64,000 nt of DNA from Dactylis glomerata (lineage: Eukaryota; Streptophyta; Magnoliopsida; Poales; Poaceae). Of this stretch, positions 44,974 through 55,668 are shown in pieces; within the stretch, counting starts at the first letter, position 1, and each line of letters begins with the position of its first letter. The stretch is from the NCBI GenBank assembly GCA_007115705.1, contig QXEO01002092.1, positions 496,001 through 560,000 on the forward strand, given 5' to 3'. A program made the translations under genes and the position numbers. Under the pieces are notes generated by a model. That model was not told the origin of the DNA and did not search any database. It saw only the letters and a program-made list of their open reading frames with translations.

Positions 44974-47900
44974 GGCCTTGTTCGGTTGGTGGGGATTATA
45001 TTTCAAAGTGGTTCTGACACCTGCAGGGATTGGGTGATCCCTAATCATCACCCCCAATCCCCGTAACCCCTCTCTTTATATTCCCGGGCAACTATTTGCT
45101 CGTTCGGTTAATCCCTCCCCCCACGAGCAGCAGCAAACCACACTGGCGTATGTAGCAGCGACAGCAAGCTCCAGATAGTAAGCAGCACACACATCAAACA
45201 GAGAAAATTTAGCTTTGATACAAAATAATGTCCATTTTTTACATCAACTTGAGCATGGCTAAAAGCTGAAATCAAACATTCTCGCGAAACAAAATGAAAT
45301 GTATTTTTGTACATACAATATAGATGGAACATAAGTATCAAAAATAATTCTCGATTATTTCAAGCTAGAGTCCCTTCATTTCCAGATAAATACTGACGTA
45401 ATAACTAGCAAAATTTAACAAAAAAATATGCAGTCTTCCATCGTAAAGAACACACGAATTGATCACGACACCCTTGCCTTTCTTCTTCTGGAGCTTCCTC
45501 ATATACTTCTTTGCATCTGGCCACATATAGCAACATTACAATTAGAATTTTTCAGTTCAACTAAGGCAAAAAAAAACATGAAAGAAGGCTGGATGTGACA
45601 CTGTTTGTGATGCACTGTTGCCTGTAGATACTGGCATATATATAGGAGAAAAGATCTAAGAAACCAAGACTTCATTCTCCTAGCGGTCACAAAGATCTAA
45701 GGAGCAGCGGATTGCAGCACATACATGCAACATAGCACAGGTTGCAAGTGTTATCAATTGGTACAGCTAGCACTAAACAAACAACAAGCACTCCACATAT
45801 AGAAGCAAGGGTCATTTTGAAACCCGGCAACTGTTACTCATGACCATTATTATTCAGAGAAGTGCCTATACTCAATAGTCATTACGACAAATTAGTTTGC
45901 ATTTGACCGCATACTCTAGTAGTGCGGGTAAAAGTAAAAGCATCATATCATCATCATCCTCGTCCTCATCTTCCTCTCTCTTCCTAATACGATCCCTTAT
46001 TCGCAAATCCATTGCAAGACTTAGAAAGAACAAAAGCCTCTAGTTATTACTAGAAGGAACAAAAGCATCATCAGGTTTGTTATATGCAGTAAGCTGCAGA
46101 TTTAGAACAAGTAAGAGGAGAAAGCTACTGTTTAAGTGTTCAAGATTCAAGAATAACAGACTAATAGCATGAGATACATGCTTAAGTGTTCATGAAAGGA
46201 AATAGACACAAATGATGACACTTTATGTATAGAAGTTAACTGAAAATGCAACTATGTGCAGCTGTCTCTTCTCTATCTATGATGGGAAGGTTCGGCAGGC
46301 CAAGGGCTTTCTGGGCACGGTGTGATTGGAGATGATCAGAGGATGGCGGTTGTGCCTTTCTTGTTACAATTCGTGTGCCTAGCCATTGTTTGGCGGTGTA
46401 GGTTATTGTTCTATGAAAAAACTTCATTAAGTATTTGAACTAGATATCACAACATCTTTTGACCATTAAATCAGTAACACATTTTTACCATTATGGCTTC
46501 ATGGCAAACATTTTGCAAAATTTACTGTCAACGTTTAACCTTGAACAGCCCCTTATGGGAAAATCACATGGATTCTGGAGGAAGTATGTCACGAAAAACA
46601 AATTCGTAAGCACATGTCGTACTTCTATGTAGCATTTGCCTTGAGGCTTTCTGTGAGAGCGATCCTTCTGCAGTAAGATGCTATTTCTTTAAGTAGATCA
46701 ATGCAATTGCCATATATGACTCTAACTGAAGATGAGAAGATTTCATAATTCTGATAACCATTTGATTCATGAGTATATGAGTTCCAGATGAATATATGTA
46801 AAGTGCACAGCAAAATAGAAGGCGACTGAAAGTGGTGAGATGCATATTAGAGTTAGTACCATATCATTCAAGAATGCATTGGAGATGGAACTCATGTTTG
46901 CAACCAGTCAACTGGAGCAAAGAAGAAATCATAAGAAAATGGTTATAAGCTGACCTCTGTGAGCAAAAAATAACCAATTAAAGAAATAGCATCTTACTGC
47001 AGAAGGATCGCTCTCATAGAAAGCCTCAAGGCAAATGCTACATGGATTCTGCGAAGAAAAGGTTGCCCTGTGTAATTCTCAAGAGGATTTCGATGAGTAT
47101 GAATAAAGGATTCCCATAAGGGGCTGTGCTTACGAATTTGTTTTTCGTGACATACTTCCTCCAGAATCCATGTGAATTGGTTTATCACGATATGCTAAAA
47201 TCCTGAGCAAAATGTGTGGATTTTTTTCTGGGCAAAACAAAAGTTCGTGCTTCGAAAAGAAAAGGGGCTGAATTTCCATGAATCCATCAGAACTCAGACT
47301 TGGTTCGCACAAAAAAAATCCCGAACCAAACAAACTCCAGCAATCTAAATTTCAGCTCGGCGAAGTATACCAAATATCAACACACAGAATCAAGTTTAGA
47401 CTACTAGCTCAGCTGGATGCCCTGCTCGGAATCAATCGCGTAACACCACTAACTAGCAAGAAATCAAAATCTTCCAGGTCGCAACATCTCCCAGATCACA
47501 TACAAGAAGAGGGGAAGGTGATGAGAGGAGATGAACTTACTTCTAGCAGCCGCCGTCGGGGGTGAGGAAGGGAGACTCGCCGGAGATCGTACGCGCAGCC
47601 ACCGGAGTTGGGGAAGGGAGACTCGTCGGATCTGGAAGCCCAGCCGCCGGAGGTGGGGAAGGGGTCCGTGGAGGAGAGCGGTGAGGAAGGGCGACGAGCT
47701 CCTCTCCTTCAGCGTCTGCCGTCGCTCCCGTAGCCACCGCCGTTCCCTCCGTCGCTGTCATCGCCCCGCCGCTATCACCGCCGCCGCTGCTATCGCGAGA
47801 GAGGAGAGGGACGAAGGGGCTCGTGTCGTTTCGCTCGGGTCGCTCGGGATACTGTCCACGGGTCTAGGGTAGTGTTTTCAAAACCCGGCGGAACAGGGGG

Positions 47901-48056
47901 TTTTGGAGGGGAATCGGACGGGGTGTAATACCAGGCGGGTTTAACCGAACATGTCAAAAGATAGGACCGGGATTCAACCCGGGCGAGTCGAAACCCGGCT
48001 GTCAGACGGGGATCGGGGCCCGATCCCGGCCGGGTTGGGATCAAACGAACGAGGCC
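44974..48056. mobile_element. PIF/Harbinger-like element 3 (3083 bp), no transposase
   Basis: Ends ggccttgttcggttggtgggg at the left (first 13 bases inverted at the right as ...aaacgaacgaggcc, with one mismatch) and target duplication tta at 44971-44973 and 48057-48059. The interior has AT-rich middle, a GC-rich right part (47530-47880) and an internal inverted repeat (46565-47174). No DDE transposase or Myb-like ORF is recognisable, so it is non-autonomous. It inserted at the 3' end of the LINE fragment. Confidence 0.82.
46565..47174. repeat. Inverted repeat inside PIF-like element 3
   Basis: Arm A, 46565-46613, is exactly complementary over 49 bases to 47126-47174. Arm B, 46627-46692, is complementary with one mismatch to 46979-47043. 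The right side has an extra 82 bases between the arms. A transcript could fold into a long stem with a loop of about 290 bases. Confidence 0.88.
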
Positions 48057-48059
48057 TTA

Positions 48060-49036
48060 CCATGCCTGCAGTAACTTTTCTATTCGACATTATGCAGGGG
48101 TCTTAGATATGTTCACATATTTAGGCATAATGGTTGAAAGTTGTGACTAGTGTTCATTATTTCCTGGGATACTACAATACTTATGCTGTCTTGCTACCAT
48201 AGTTGACGTATGCAGAACATCCTATTCCGAATAATTTATTCATTATCTTGCTTTTCATGTTCTCGCATTTGCTTTGTCCTGTATATGATTTATCAACAAA
48301 ATGTATGTTCATAATCTAATATATATTTGTGCTAGTTCGATCTTGAAAATCCTTTTGTGTCCACAAGTTAGTGTTAGACTTGAATTAATTAGTCTTATGC
48401 CTAGACGACCAGACCAGTGCTCCACTCTCTACCTCCATTTAGCTAGGATCTCAACTGATCTAGCTGGCATGTACTCCTCCCTATTATATATATCTAACAC
48501 CTCTCTGTCATGTTATGATTGAATACAAGTGCACCTCTCTCTTATGCACACTAAGTTCATCTTTTAGTTAGTATTCTAAATTATATTCATATATTTATCA
48601 TGAATCTACGTGGACAAAGGAGGCCTTCTATGTTAAGAAATACTCGTCATCTAGATTTTTTCTTTTGAAGAAAAGAGCATTTCTAGTGGATACTCAAAAA
48701 GAGTACTCAAACTTTTGTTCCTCTCTATTCATCACATCATGCATAATTGAAACATTACATTTCGTGATATTTGTTACATCTCTATGCATAATCCAAACAC
48801 ATAATTCAAACATTACATTTCAAACACATAACTGAAACAATGTAGTTCAACTACAAATCTAAACGACAAAATTTAAAGAACATGGTCTAACCTCAGTGGT
48901 TGGGCGTGTTTTAGACTTTCAGAGACCTTCCAAGACTCAAATTGACCCACAATTTTTGGATGATTATTTTTGAAATATACAAAGATGTGGCAAAAGGGCA
49001 TATCAAAAAGGCAAGGGGAAGGCCGAGAACACCCCT
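48060..49036. other. Intergenic sequence, no gene seen
   Basis: AT-rich sequence with no convincing ORF. A short segment at 48671-48715 (gagcatttctagtggatac) recalls the ends of small DNA transposons, but no inverted partner or target duplication was found. Related short repeats (aacattacatttc) recur at about 48755 and 48815. Confidence 0.4.
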
Positions 49037-49186
49037 TGACGAGGGTTAACTCGAAAAATGTCCAATATGAAGGACTTAGGATCGGGGAAGTAGGGCATCG
49101 GATGAACTCGAAGGTAAAATCAGTCAAACAAGGTGTGTATCGAAAGTAAACGTAGGGTGAACTTTGGCTTACTCTCAATCTGTCCC
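49037..49186 (-). repeat. Inverted Tat LTR fragment
   Basis: Complement of the last 150 bases of the Tat LTR, starting exactly at the LTR end (tgacgagg at 49037) and breaking off at 49186 next to the start of the forward LTR. It is a remnant of an element in opposite orientation. Confidence 0.85.
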
Positions 49187-49521
49187 TGACAAGGATATAG
49201 ATAATAGAGCCCGTCAGTTGAGTACCCCTGAGGCCCGTTAAGCTAGGCCCAATTGTAATACTAGCCGAAATACGAGTTCATGTCGTATGTCGATATTATA
49301 ATCTATATCGGATCCCACCCGATCCTTGAGACCTGGCCATCTATATATAGGGGCCAGGAGGGGACGGTGAGGGACAGATTGAAAGCAAGCCAGGTTCTAC
49401 ACCCATGTTTACTTTCGATACACACCTTGTTTTACTAACTTTACCTTCGAGTTCATCCGACGCCCTGTCTCCTCGATCCTAAGTCCTTCATTTATGACAT
49501 TTGTCGAGTTAATCCTCGTCA
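49187..49521 (+). repeat. Tat-A 5' LTR (335 bp)
   Basis: Starts tgacaaggatatag, ends cctcgtca; same length as the second LTR (54434-54768), with scattered differences. TATA box at 49342-49349. Confidence 0.88.
49342..49349 (+). promoter_or_regulatory. TATA box of the Tat LTR
   Basis: tatatata, conserved in the second LTR copy at about 54590-54597, about 155 bases into the LTR. Confidence 0.55.
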
Positions 49522-49523
49522 AT

Positions 49524-49541
49524 TGGCGTCGACCATGGGGA
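49524..49541 (+). other. Tat-A primer-binding site
   Basis: tggcgtcgaccatgggga, two changes from the second copy (tggcgccgaccgtgggga at 54771). Its form is that of a gypsy tRNA primer site, two bases after the LTR; the tRNA type is not assigned. Confidence 0.7.
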
Positions 49542-49558
49542 CTCTGGGCGGTGGAATC

Positions 49559-50002
49559 ATGAATTTGACGGCTTTTTCGCTTTTAGCCCACAACAATCCA
49601 GAAGTCGACGAAAGTCAAGAGATGGAGCTGACGATCGAAAGTTTAAGCATCTACGTCGGACCTTTGGGTTCAACGTGCCTTTTGGATCCGGCGAAATCGG
49701 GTCCGTCGGCAAGCAAAGTCGAGAGAATTACAACATTAGGATCATCAGTGGGCTCCTCCAGCGAAGTAAACTCGCCGGTCAGACCCACAGCAACAGAAGA
49801 TATGCAAAAGAAACTCGAGGAATTTGATGAAACTCGGGGAAAGCCCGACATGAGGGCAACAACGGTTAAAACTTATGATAGTTCAAGGGATTTCGCCATC
49901 GAAAGCAGTGGCGTCTCCAGAAGCGTGCATCAGTTATGCGTCATTATCACTGAAGCAACAGAAGAAGATAATCAAGAAGGCAACAAAGAAGTCGACGTGT
50001 AA
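49559..50002 (+). CDS. Tat-A first ORF, function unknown
   Basis: ATG at 49559 (MNLTAFSLLAHNN) begins 147 residues, ending at a TAA at 50000-50002. The protein is acidic and Ser/Thr-rich (for example VDESQEMELTIES) with no recognised domain. The equivalent Tat-B ORF (54806-55381) also ends in a stop before gag, so this may be a real separate upstream ORF as known from Tat/Ogre elements. Gag follows in the same frame. Confidence 0.5.
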   Translation: MNLTAFSLLAHNNPEVDESQEMELTIESLSIYVGPLGSTCLLDPAKSGPSASKVERITTLGSSVGSSSEVNSPVRPTATEDMQKKLEEFDETRGKPDMRATTVKTYDSSRDFAIESSGVSRSVHQLCVIITEATEEDNQEGNKEVDV

Positions 50003-51382
50003 GTCGACAAACCAAGGAGTAACAGCAAGAAAGAAAAAGAGAAAATTCATGTTTCAACCGGAGAATGGAGAATCATCATGTCAGCCATCAATCACGGCAC
50101 AGAGGTACCCGCAGATTCAAGGAGAGAAGTTCTGATGGGGTATCAATACGCGCTGCACCAGCACAAAAAGAAGCAACGGGAGGAAAGAGACATGTTCATG
50201 AGGAGCCGAGATGACAACAGTACGTCAAGCGAAGGATACTGGGATGAGTATAGTGATGACTCAGAATGCAGCATGGAAAGGCACAGAGACCCGAAGCACA
50301 ATAGGAGGACAACAGCACAGGCGAGGGAAGAAAGCTACGTGAAAAGTCTAAGCGAGCAGCAGTCAGAGGAGGAACAAGACTTCGTTCAAGAGACACCAGA
50401 AGCAGTGTTGGTAGCAGCACAAGCGTACCTACTAACCACACAACCAGAGCCTGGAGATCCACGGGAGCACATGCATCAGGCCGCGATACGAAGCCTCGGG
50501 TTGATAGAAGACAAGCTAATAGGAAAACTTCCAGAGGAAAAGGCGACATACCATAAGGAAAGGCGAAAAGAAGAGTACAATCACAAGTCCTCGCGAAACA
50601 AATCCAGTGAGTCATTGGGTGACGAGAGGCGACAAAAGCGGAAGGAGGACGCAAGAAATATAATAGCACAAGCGCGAGTAAACAAATCCCGCTATGCGTG
50701 GAGAGAGGAAAGTTACGAAGATGACAAAAAAGAGATGGGCGTGTTATGCTTTACCCGCAGGGTTCGCAAAACATGGGTACCCAAAGGTTTCAAGCTACCT
50801 CACGATCAAGAAAAGTACGATGGGTCGCAAGAACCCATTCTATGGTTATCGGATTACTTGCAAGCAGTACAGATACTAGGAGGAACAAGAGCAACCGCCA
50901 TGCAAAGTTTACAGTTACACCTCACCGGCGTAGCACGGTCCTGGTTGAACACCCTACCCAACGATTCCATCGGGAGTTGGGGAGAGTTAGAGAATCAATT
51001 CGCAAGAAATTTCCGCTCAACATATAAGCGCCCAGCGTCGCTGGAAGAAGTCAAGTCGTGCATACAGAAGAAAGGTGAAACCCTATGCTCTTATATACAA
51101 CGCTGGAGTATAATCAAAAACTCAGCAGAGGACGTCTCCGACGAAAGAGCAATAGATGCTTTTTTGAGTGGCCTTCATTGTTCGGACCTAGTGGAAGAGA
51201 TAGGGAGAACAAGGCCATGGACAGTGTCTGAATTAATGGAAGTAGCCAACAGATTCGCCGATGGAGAGGACGCATATAATAATAAAAGGGGACGCTCACC
51301 AGAAGTCGACAGAGCAAGCAGGCAGAGGCGAAGATATCGCAATAGAGACAGCCACGCAACGCGAAATCAGGTAGCCACATGA
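50003..51382 (+). pseudogene. Tat-A gag
   Basis: Frame open to a TGA at 51380-51382; first ATG at 50078 (MSAINHGTEV). A charged N-terminal half (Glu/Lys/Arg/Ser) is followed from about residue 240 by the gag domain: HDQEKYDGSQEPILWLSDYL, LHLTGVARSWLNTLP, SWGELENQFARNF and SYIQRWSIIKNS. In Tat-B the frame goes on past the matching point of the TGA, so the stop here is a defect. Gag would package element RNA. Confidence 0.85.
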
Positions 51383-52485
51383 TACGAAGAAAGAGACGAG
51401 GAAGGCCACGAAAACAAGGAGTTCCAGGCAAGAGGAAAACATGAAGCAGAAAAGCAAAAGTACTCTGGCCCATCGGCAGAGGACATGCTATACAGACCTT
51501 GTCAAATCCACTATGCGTATCTAGATGGAAAGAGAGTTTCTAACCACCAGATGAAGGATTGCAGAACCTTCTTAAGGTTGCAAAGTGCCATGGACTCGAA
51601 CCAAGGAGCACGGCAAGGAAAGAAAAACATGAGTCAAGGATATCAAGTACAATGGCTAGCAAAGCATCTGGAGTCGAAAGTCTATATATCTGCAATGATC
51701 CAACCAGTGCCAAAGTCAAAGAAAGAGCGGAAGAGCATATCCAGACAAGTAAACCTAGCCATCTCATCGCCACCAGCCACTACAGAGTATTTGTAGTGGT
51801 CCGATCAGCCAGTTAGGTTCAGCAGAGCAGACCACCCGGGGAAAGTGCCCAGGCCGGGTCACTCACCAATGGTGTTAAAGGCGCAAATAGGAGGATATGA
51901 TGTTGGGAGAGTATTCATGGATGCAGGAAGTGGCATAAACCTAATATACGCAAGAACGTTGAAGGCAATGTGCATCTCACTGGAAAATCTAAAGGCAACA
52001 GATTGTTCTTACCATGGAATAGTACCAGGAGCCGCAAACTACCCTTTGGGAAAAATAGAACTCGACGTTTGCTTTGGTAGAAGCCGCCCTATCGCAGAGA
52101 GAAGTTGGAGTTTGAAGTCATGGACTGGCCTTCACAATATTATGCAATCCTAGGACGCCCAGCATTTGCAAAGTTCATGGTAGTACCTCACTACGCATAT
52201 CTCACGCTCAAAATCCCAGGACCAAAAGGAACGATCACGGTGCAAGGCAGCTTTGAAGTATCCAATACTTGTGACAAAGAATTCAATAGGCTGGCACAAA
52301 CTTTCGTCATGACAGCAGAGTACGCAAGACTAAAAGGTGAAACTGACCATAACGTGTTACCCGACGTCGGGCGATCCCTGCCAGATCAGGCTTTCGATGC
52401 AACTCAAGACTCGAAGAAGATACAGGTCCACCCCACGGACCCGAACAAGACCACCTCCATAGCAGTTAACATGGATCCTGCATAG
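51383..52485 (+). pseudogene. Tat-A protease region
   Basis: Same frame as gag at first (SAEDMLYRPCQIHYAYLDGK, a C/H-containing knuckle-like region), with a TAG at 51794-51796. The aspartic protease appears at about 51880-51960 (FMDAGSGINLIY, active-site Asp). A frameshift near 52100 moves to the frame of YAILGRPAFAKF (52135-52170), the second protease motif. A TAG at 52483-52485 then precedes RT. Confidence 0.8.
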
Positions 52486-53535
52486 GAAAGCGCGCTCGTC
52501 GAGTTCCTCCATAAGCACTGGGAAATCTTCGCCTGGTGTCCTTCAGACATGCCAGGTGTTCCCAGGGAACTCGTCGAGGACGCACTAAATGTGGATCCTA
52601 AAGCAAAGCTAGTCAAGCAACCACTACGACGATTTGATGAACCCAAGATGAAAGCAATAGCATCAGATCTGCACAGGCTAGAAAATGCAGGGTTCATCCG
52701 AGAAATCAAAACGTTGACTTGGGTATCTAATCCAGTTATAGTCTCCAAGAAAAATACAGACGTACAAAGAGTATGTGTCGACTACACATCTCTCAACAAG
52801 CACTGCCCAAAGGATCCCTTCCCTCTACCTCGCATTGATCAGATAATTGACTCAACAGCGGGGTGCGCAAGGCTTTCCTTCTTAGATGCATATTCTGGTT
52901 ATAACCAGATCAAATGGAAGAAAGAAGACGAGGAAAAAACAGCCTTCATCACACCATACGACGTATTCTGTTATCAAGTTATGCCTTTCGGCCTAAAAAA
53001 TACAGGAACAACCTACCAGCGGATGATGCAAAATTGCCTCGGAAGCCAAATAGGACGCAAAGCCTACATCGACGACGTGGTCATCGCCACAAGGAAAGAG
53101 GAGTCTCTGATCAACGACTTGGCGGAAACTTTTGACAATCTGAACAGGTACAAGCTCAAGCTTAACCCGATAAAATGTTCTTTCGGTGTATCAGCAGGAC
53201 AGCTCCTGGGGTTCCTGGTGTCAGCAAGAGGAATAGAGGCGAACCCAGAAAAGATCCAAGCAATTTTAACAATGGGGAAACTAACAAAGCTACACGACAT
53301 ACAGAAGCTCGTAGGACGCGTCGCGGCACTAAGTCGATTTGTTGCTCGATTGGGAGAGAAAGCACTCCCTTTCTATGCGCTCATGAAAAAGTCAGATGAC
53401 AAATTCGAGTGGACAGAAGAGGCAGACGTAGCCTTCGCGCAGTTGAAAAAAGTGTTCTCCAGACCACCGGTGTTGGTCGCACCAAACCAAAAAGAGCCGT
53501 TACTACTGTACATCGCAGCAACACATCAAGTGTGA
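52486..53535 (+). pseudogene. Tat-A reverse transcriptase
   Basis: RT with VCVDYTSLNKHCPKDPFPLP, FLDAYSGYNQI, MPFGLKNTGTTYQRMM (usual Ala-Gly changed to Thr-Gly) and the catalytic YIDD, followed by the connection region ending at LLLYIAATHQV and a TGA at 53533-53535. The catalytic Asp residues are kept. The frame then breaks, so no complete polyprotein could be made. Confidence 0.9.
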
Positions 53536-54240
53536 GTACAGTATTGGTAGTCGAAAGAAGTGAGGAGGGAAAAGCTCACCGTGTCCAGGGGCCAGTATAT
53601 TTCATCAGCGAAGTACTTTCTCCAACAAAACAGAGGTACCCGCACTATCAAAAGCTCGCATATAGTGTTTTCACAACAGCACGGAAATTACGACAATATT
53701 TTGTGGTGCACCCAATTATAGTGGTTAACGAAGCACCACTATCCAACATATTGAACAACCCTTCAGCAATAGGACGTGTCTCCTTATGGGGAATTGAGTT
53801 ATCACCCCTGGACATCACGTACAAAAAACGAAAGGCGATCAAATCACAAATCCTACCAGACTTCACAGCAGAGTGGTTGGAATTACAAAGCGCAGGACCG
53901 CCATATTTATCAAGTGTGTGGACAATGTTCTTCGACGGTTCAAAAAGAATCCAAGGCACAGGAGCAGGAGTAGTCCTGATATCTCCACAAGGTGACAAGT
54001 TGAAGTATGTGTTAAGGGTGAGTTTTCCCCAAGCTTCCAATAATGAAGCCGAATACGAGGCGTTGCTCCATGGAATGAAAATGGTGAAAGCATGCGGAGC
54101 AACTCGACTGAAAATATTCGGAGACTCGAATCTCGTCGTTCAACAAGTGATGAACGAATGCGACACCATCAGCGACAACATGACAGCATACAAAAATCTA
54201 TACTATTATCTAGAAGGAACATTCGATGGATGAGAAGTTT
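53536..54240 (+). pseudogene. Tat-A RNase H and second (archaeal-type) RNase H
   Basis: A frame shift leads to a frame running to 54233. The first part (GPVYFISEVLSPTKQRYP, LAYSVFTTARKLRQYF) is the degraded gypsy RNase H/connection region. The second part is a separate RNase H fold: FFDGSKRIQGTGAGVVL with the first Asp, then ASNNEAEYEALLHG with Glu, and KIFGDSNLVVQQV with the third Asp. Its presence is a mark of Tat-lineage elements. The frame ends in a TGA at 54231-54233; a short remnant follows, without integrase. Confidence 0.82.
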
Positions 54241-54433
54241 CGCACGTCAGCAGAGCCAGTAACGAGGAAGCCGACAATCTAGCAAACATCGGATCCTAAT
54301 GCCTACCCGTACCGCAAGGAGTTTTTTGGGAAGAAATCATAGAAAGGTCAATAAAGAACAATAAAACTTCGACTACAGAGGAGCAAGGCCAGCACCAAGC
54401 AACAGGCTCGGAGGCTGGAAAAGCAAGCACAGC

Positions 54434-54768
54434 TGACAAGGGTATAGATAATAGAGCCCGTTAGTTGAGTACCCCTGACGCCCGTTAAGCTAGGCCCAAT
54501 TGTAATGATAGTCGAGATACGAGTTCTTACCGTATGTCGATATTGTAATCTGTATCGGATCCCACTCGATCCTCGAGACCTGGCCATCTATATATAGGGG
54601 CCAGGAGGGGACGGTGTGGGACAGATTGAAAGCAAGCCAGGTTAAACACCCAAGTTTACTTTCGATACACCTTATTTTAACTAAACTTTACCTTCGAGTT
54701 CATCTGACGCCCTGTCTCCCCGATCCTAAGTCCTTCATTTATGACATTTGTCGAGTTAACCCTCGTCA
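54434..54768 (+). repeat. LTR shared by Tat-A and Tat-B
   Basis: 335 bp from tgacaagggtatag to cctcgtca. It is preceded by Tat-A coding remnant, not by a polypurine tract, and followed by a primer site and the Tat-B interior. Confidence 0.88.
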
Positions 54769-54770
54769 AT

Positions 54771-54788
54771 TGGCGCCGACCGTGGGGA
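54771..54788 (+). other. Tat-B primer-binding site
   Basis: tggcgccgaccgtgggga, two bases after the LTR; probably the functional form of the decayed Tat-A site. Confidence 0.75.
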
Positions 54789-54805
54789 CTCTGGGCGTTG
54801 GAACC

Positions 54806-55381
54806 ATGAATTCGATGGCTTCTTCGCTTTTAGCTAGTAGCAATGCAGGAATCGATGAAAGTAGAGAGATGGAGTTAACGATTGGAAGTCTAAGCATCTT
54901 CAACAGACCATCGGGTTTGACTCACCTTTCGGATCCGGTGAAACCAGATCCGTCGGCAAGTGAGCCCGAAACAGAAGTCATGATGGAATATTCTGAAGGC
55001 TCTTCCAGCGAGGTAAACTTGCCGGTCAGCGCAGGAGAAGTGCAAGAGAGAAAAATCACAGAAGGCGACGAAACAATGGAAAATTTCGACCTAGAGGTCC
55101 AACGCGAAGATCTCATGATCTGCCACGACAACACCTCAGACAAGTCAACAGATACGTGGAAGACAGGATTAGAACTTTCTAAAGACAATGACTCAATCTT
55201 CTCAAGCTCTAGCAGCAAAATAGGCAAGCAGTGCCAGGTGCTCGTCATCACAGGAGACAACTCAGAAGAATTCAACGAAAACAACAACCTAGTATTAAAC
55301 CCAGCAAACATAGACAGAGGAGTGAATCATCTGGCAGAAGGGCAAACAGCAGATTCCCTCACAAGCAGAGAAAAAGTTTGA
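54806..55381 (+). CDS. Tat-B first ORF, function unknown
   Basis: ATG at 54806 (MNSMASSLLASSN) begins 191 residues, ending at a TGA at 55379-55381. It is homologous to the Tat-A first ORF in its first part (DESREMELTIGSLSI against DESQEMELTIESLSI). Acidic and Ser-rich, no known domain. Gag follows in the same frame after the stop, as in Tat-A. Confidence 0.5.
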   Translation: MNSMASSLLASSNAGIDESREMELTIGSLSIFNRPSGLTHLSDPVKPDPSASEPETEVMMEYSEGSSSEVNLPVSAGEVQERKITEGDETMENFDLEVQREDLMICHDNTSDKSTDTWKTGLELSKDNDSIFSSSSSKIGKQCQVLVITGDNSEEFNENNNLVLNPANIDRGVNHLAEGQTADSLTSREKV

Positions 55382-55668
55382 CTATCAGTCGACGAATGGA
55401 GAGCAATAAGGGAAGCTGTAGATCACGGCACACCTATACCACCAAATTCCAGCAAAGATATGCTCTTAGGGTATCATTATGCCCTAAGGCGACAGGCAAA
55501 GCAACTAGCAAAGGAGAAAATAGAGATACAAAAGAGAAAAGACTCAGCCATTGCAGCCAGCAATGCTGCTCGCAGAGCACGAAGCGACGCATCACATACC
55601 AACCCAAGGAGGAATCGTCGACATGGTTCAAGGTACGAAAACCTCGAGTACTCAGACAGGCAAAGCAT
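55382..55668 (+). CDS. Tat-B gag, N-terminal part (continues at 62337)
   Basis: Open frame after the first-ORF stop; ATG candidate at 55460 (MLLGYHYALRRQ), homologous to MGYQYALHQHKK of Tat-A. Rich in Arg, Lys and Gln. The frame is cut at 55668 by E5, and joins in frame to 62337 once E5 and one duplication are removed. Confidence 0.75.

Larger units (their letters stand above)
49187..54433 (+). mobile_element. Tat-A: defective Tat-type Ty3/gypsy element without integrase
   Basis: LTR, primer site, short first ORF, gag, protease, RT, two RNase H-like domains, then directly the next LTR at 54434. Integrase and the polypurine tract are missing between 54240 and 54433. The coding frame has several stops and shifts. 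The presence of an upstream ORF and a second, archaeal-type RNase H after the first fits the Tat (RIRE2/Retand-like) lineage. Confidence 0.85.

Noticed and set aside
45108..45341. Small ORFs within PIF-like element 3 as transposase pieces
   Set aside because: No DDE or Myb-like motif, and frames are short and AT-driven.
48671..48715. Possible small DNA transposon end (gagcatttctag)
   Set aside because: No inverted partner or target duplication was found nearby.
50196..50669. Minus-strand 157-residue ORF opposite Tat-A gag
   Set aside because: Antisense of the recognised gag frame; no domain.
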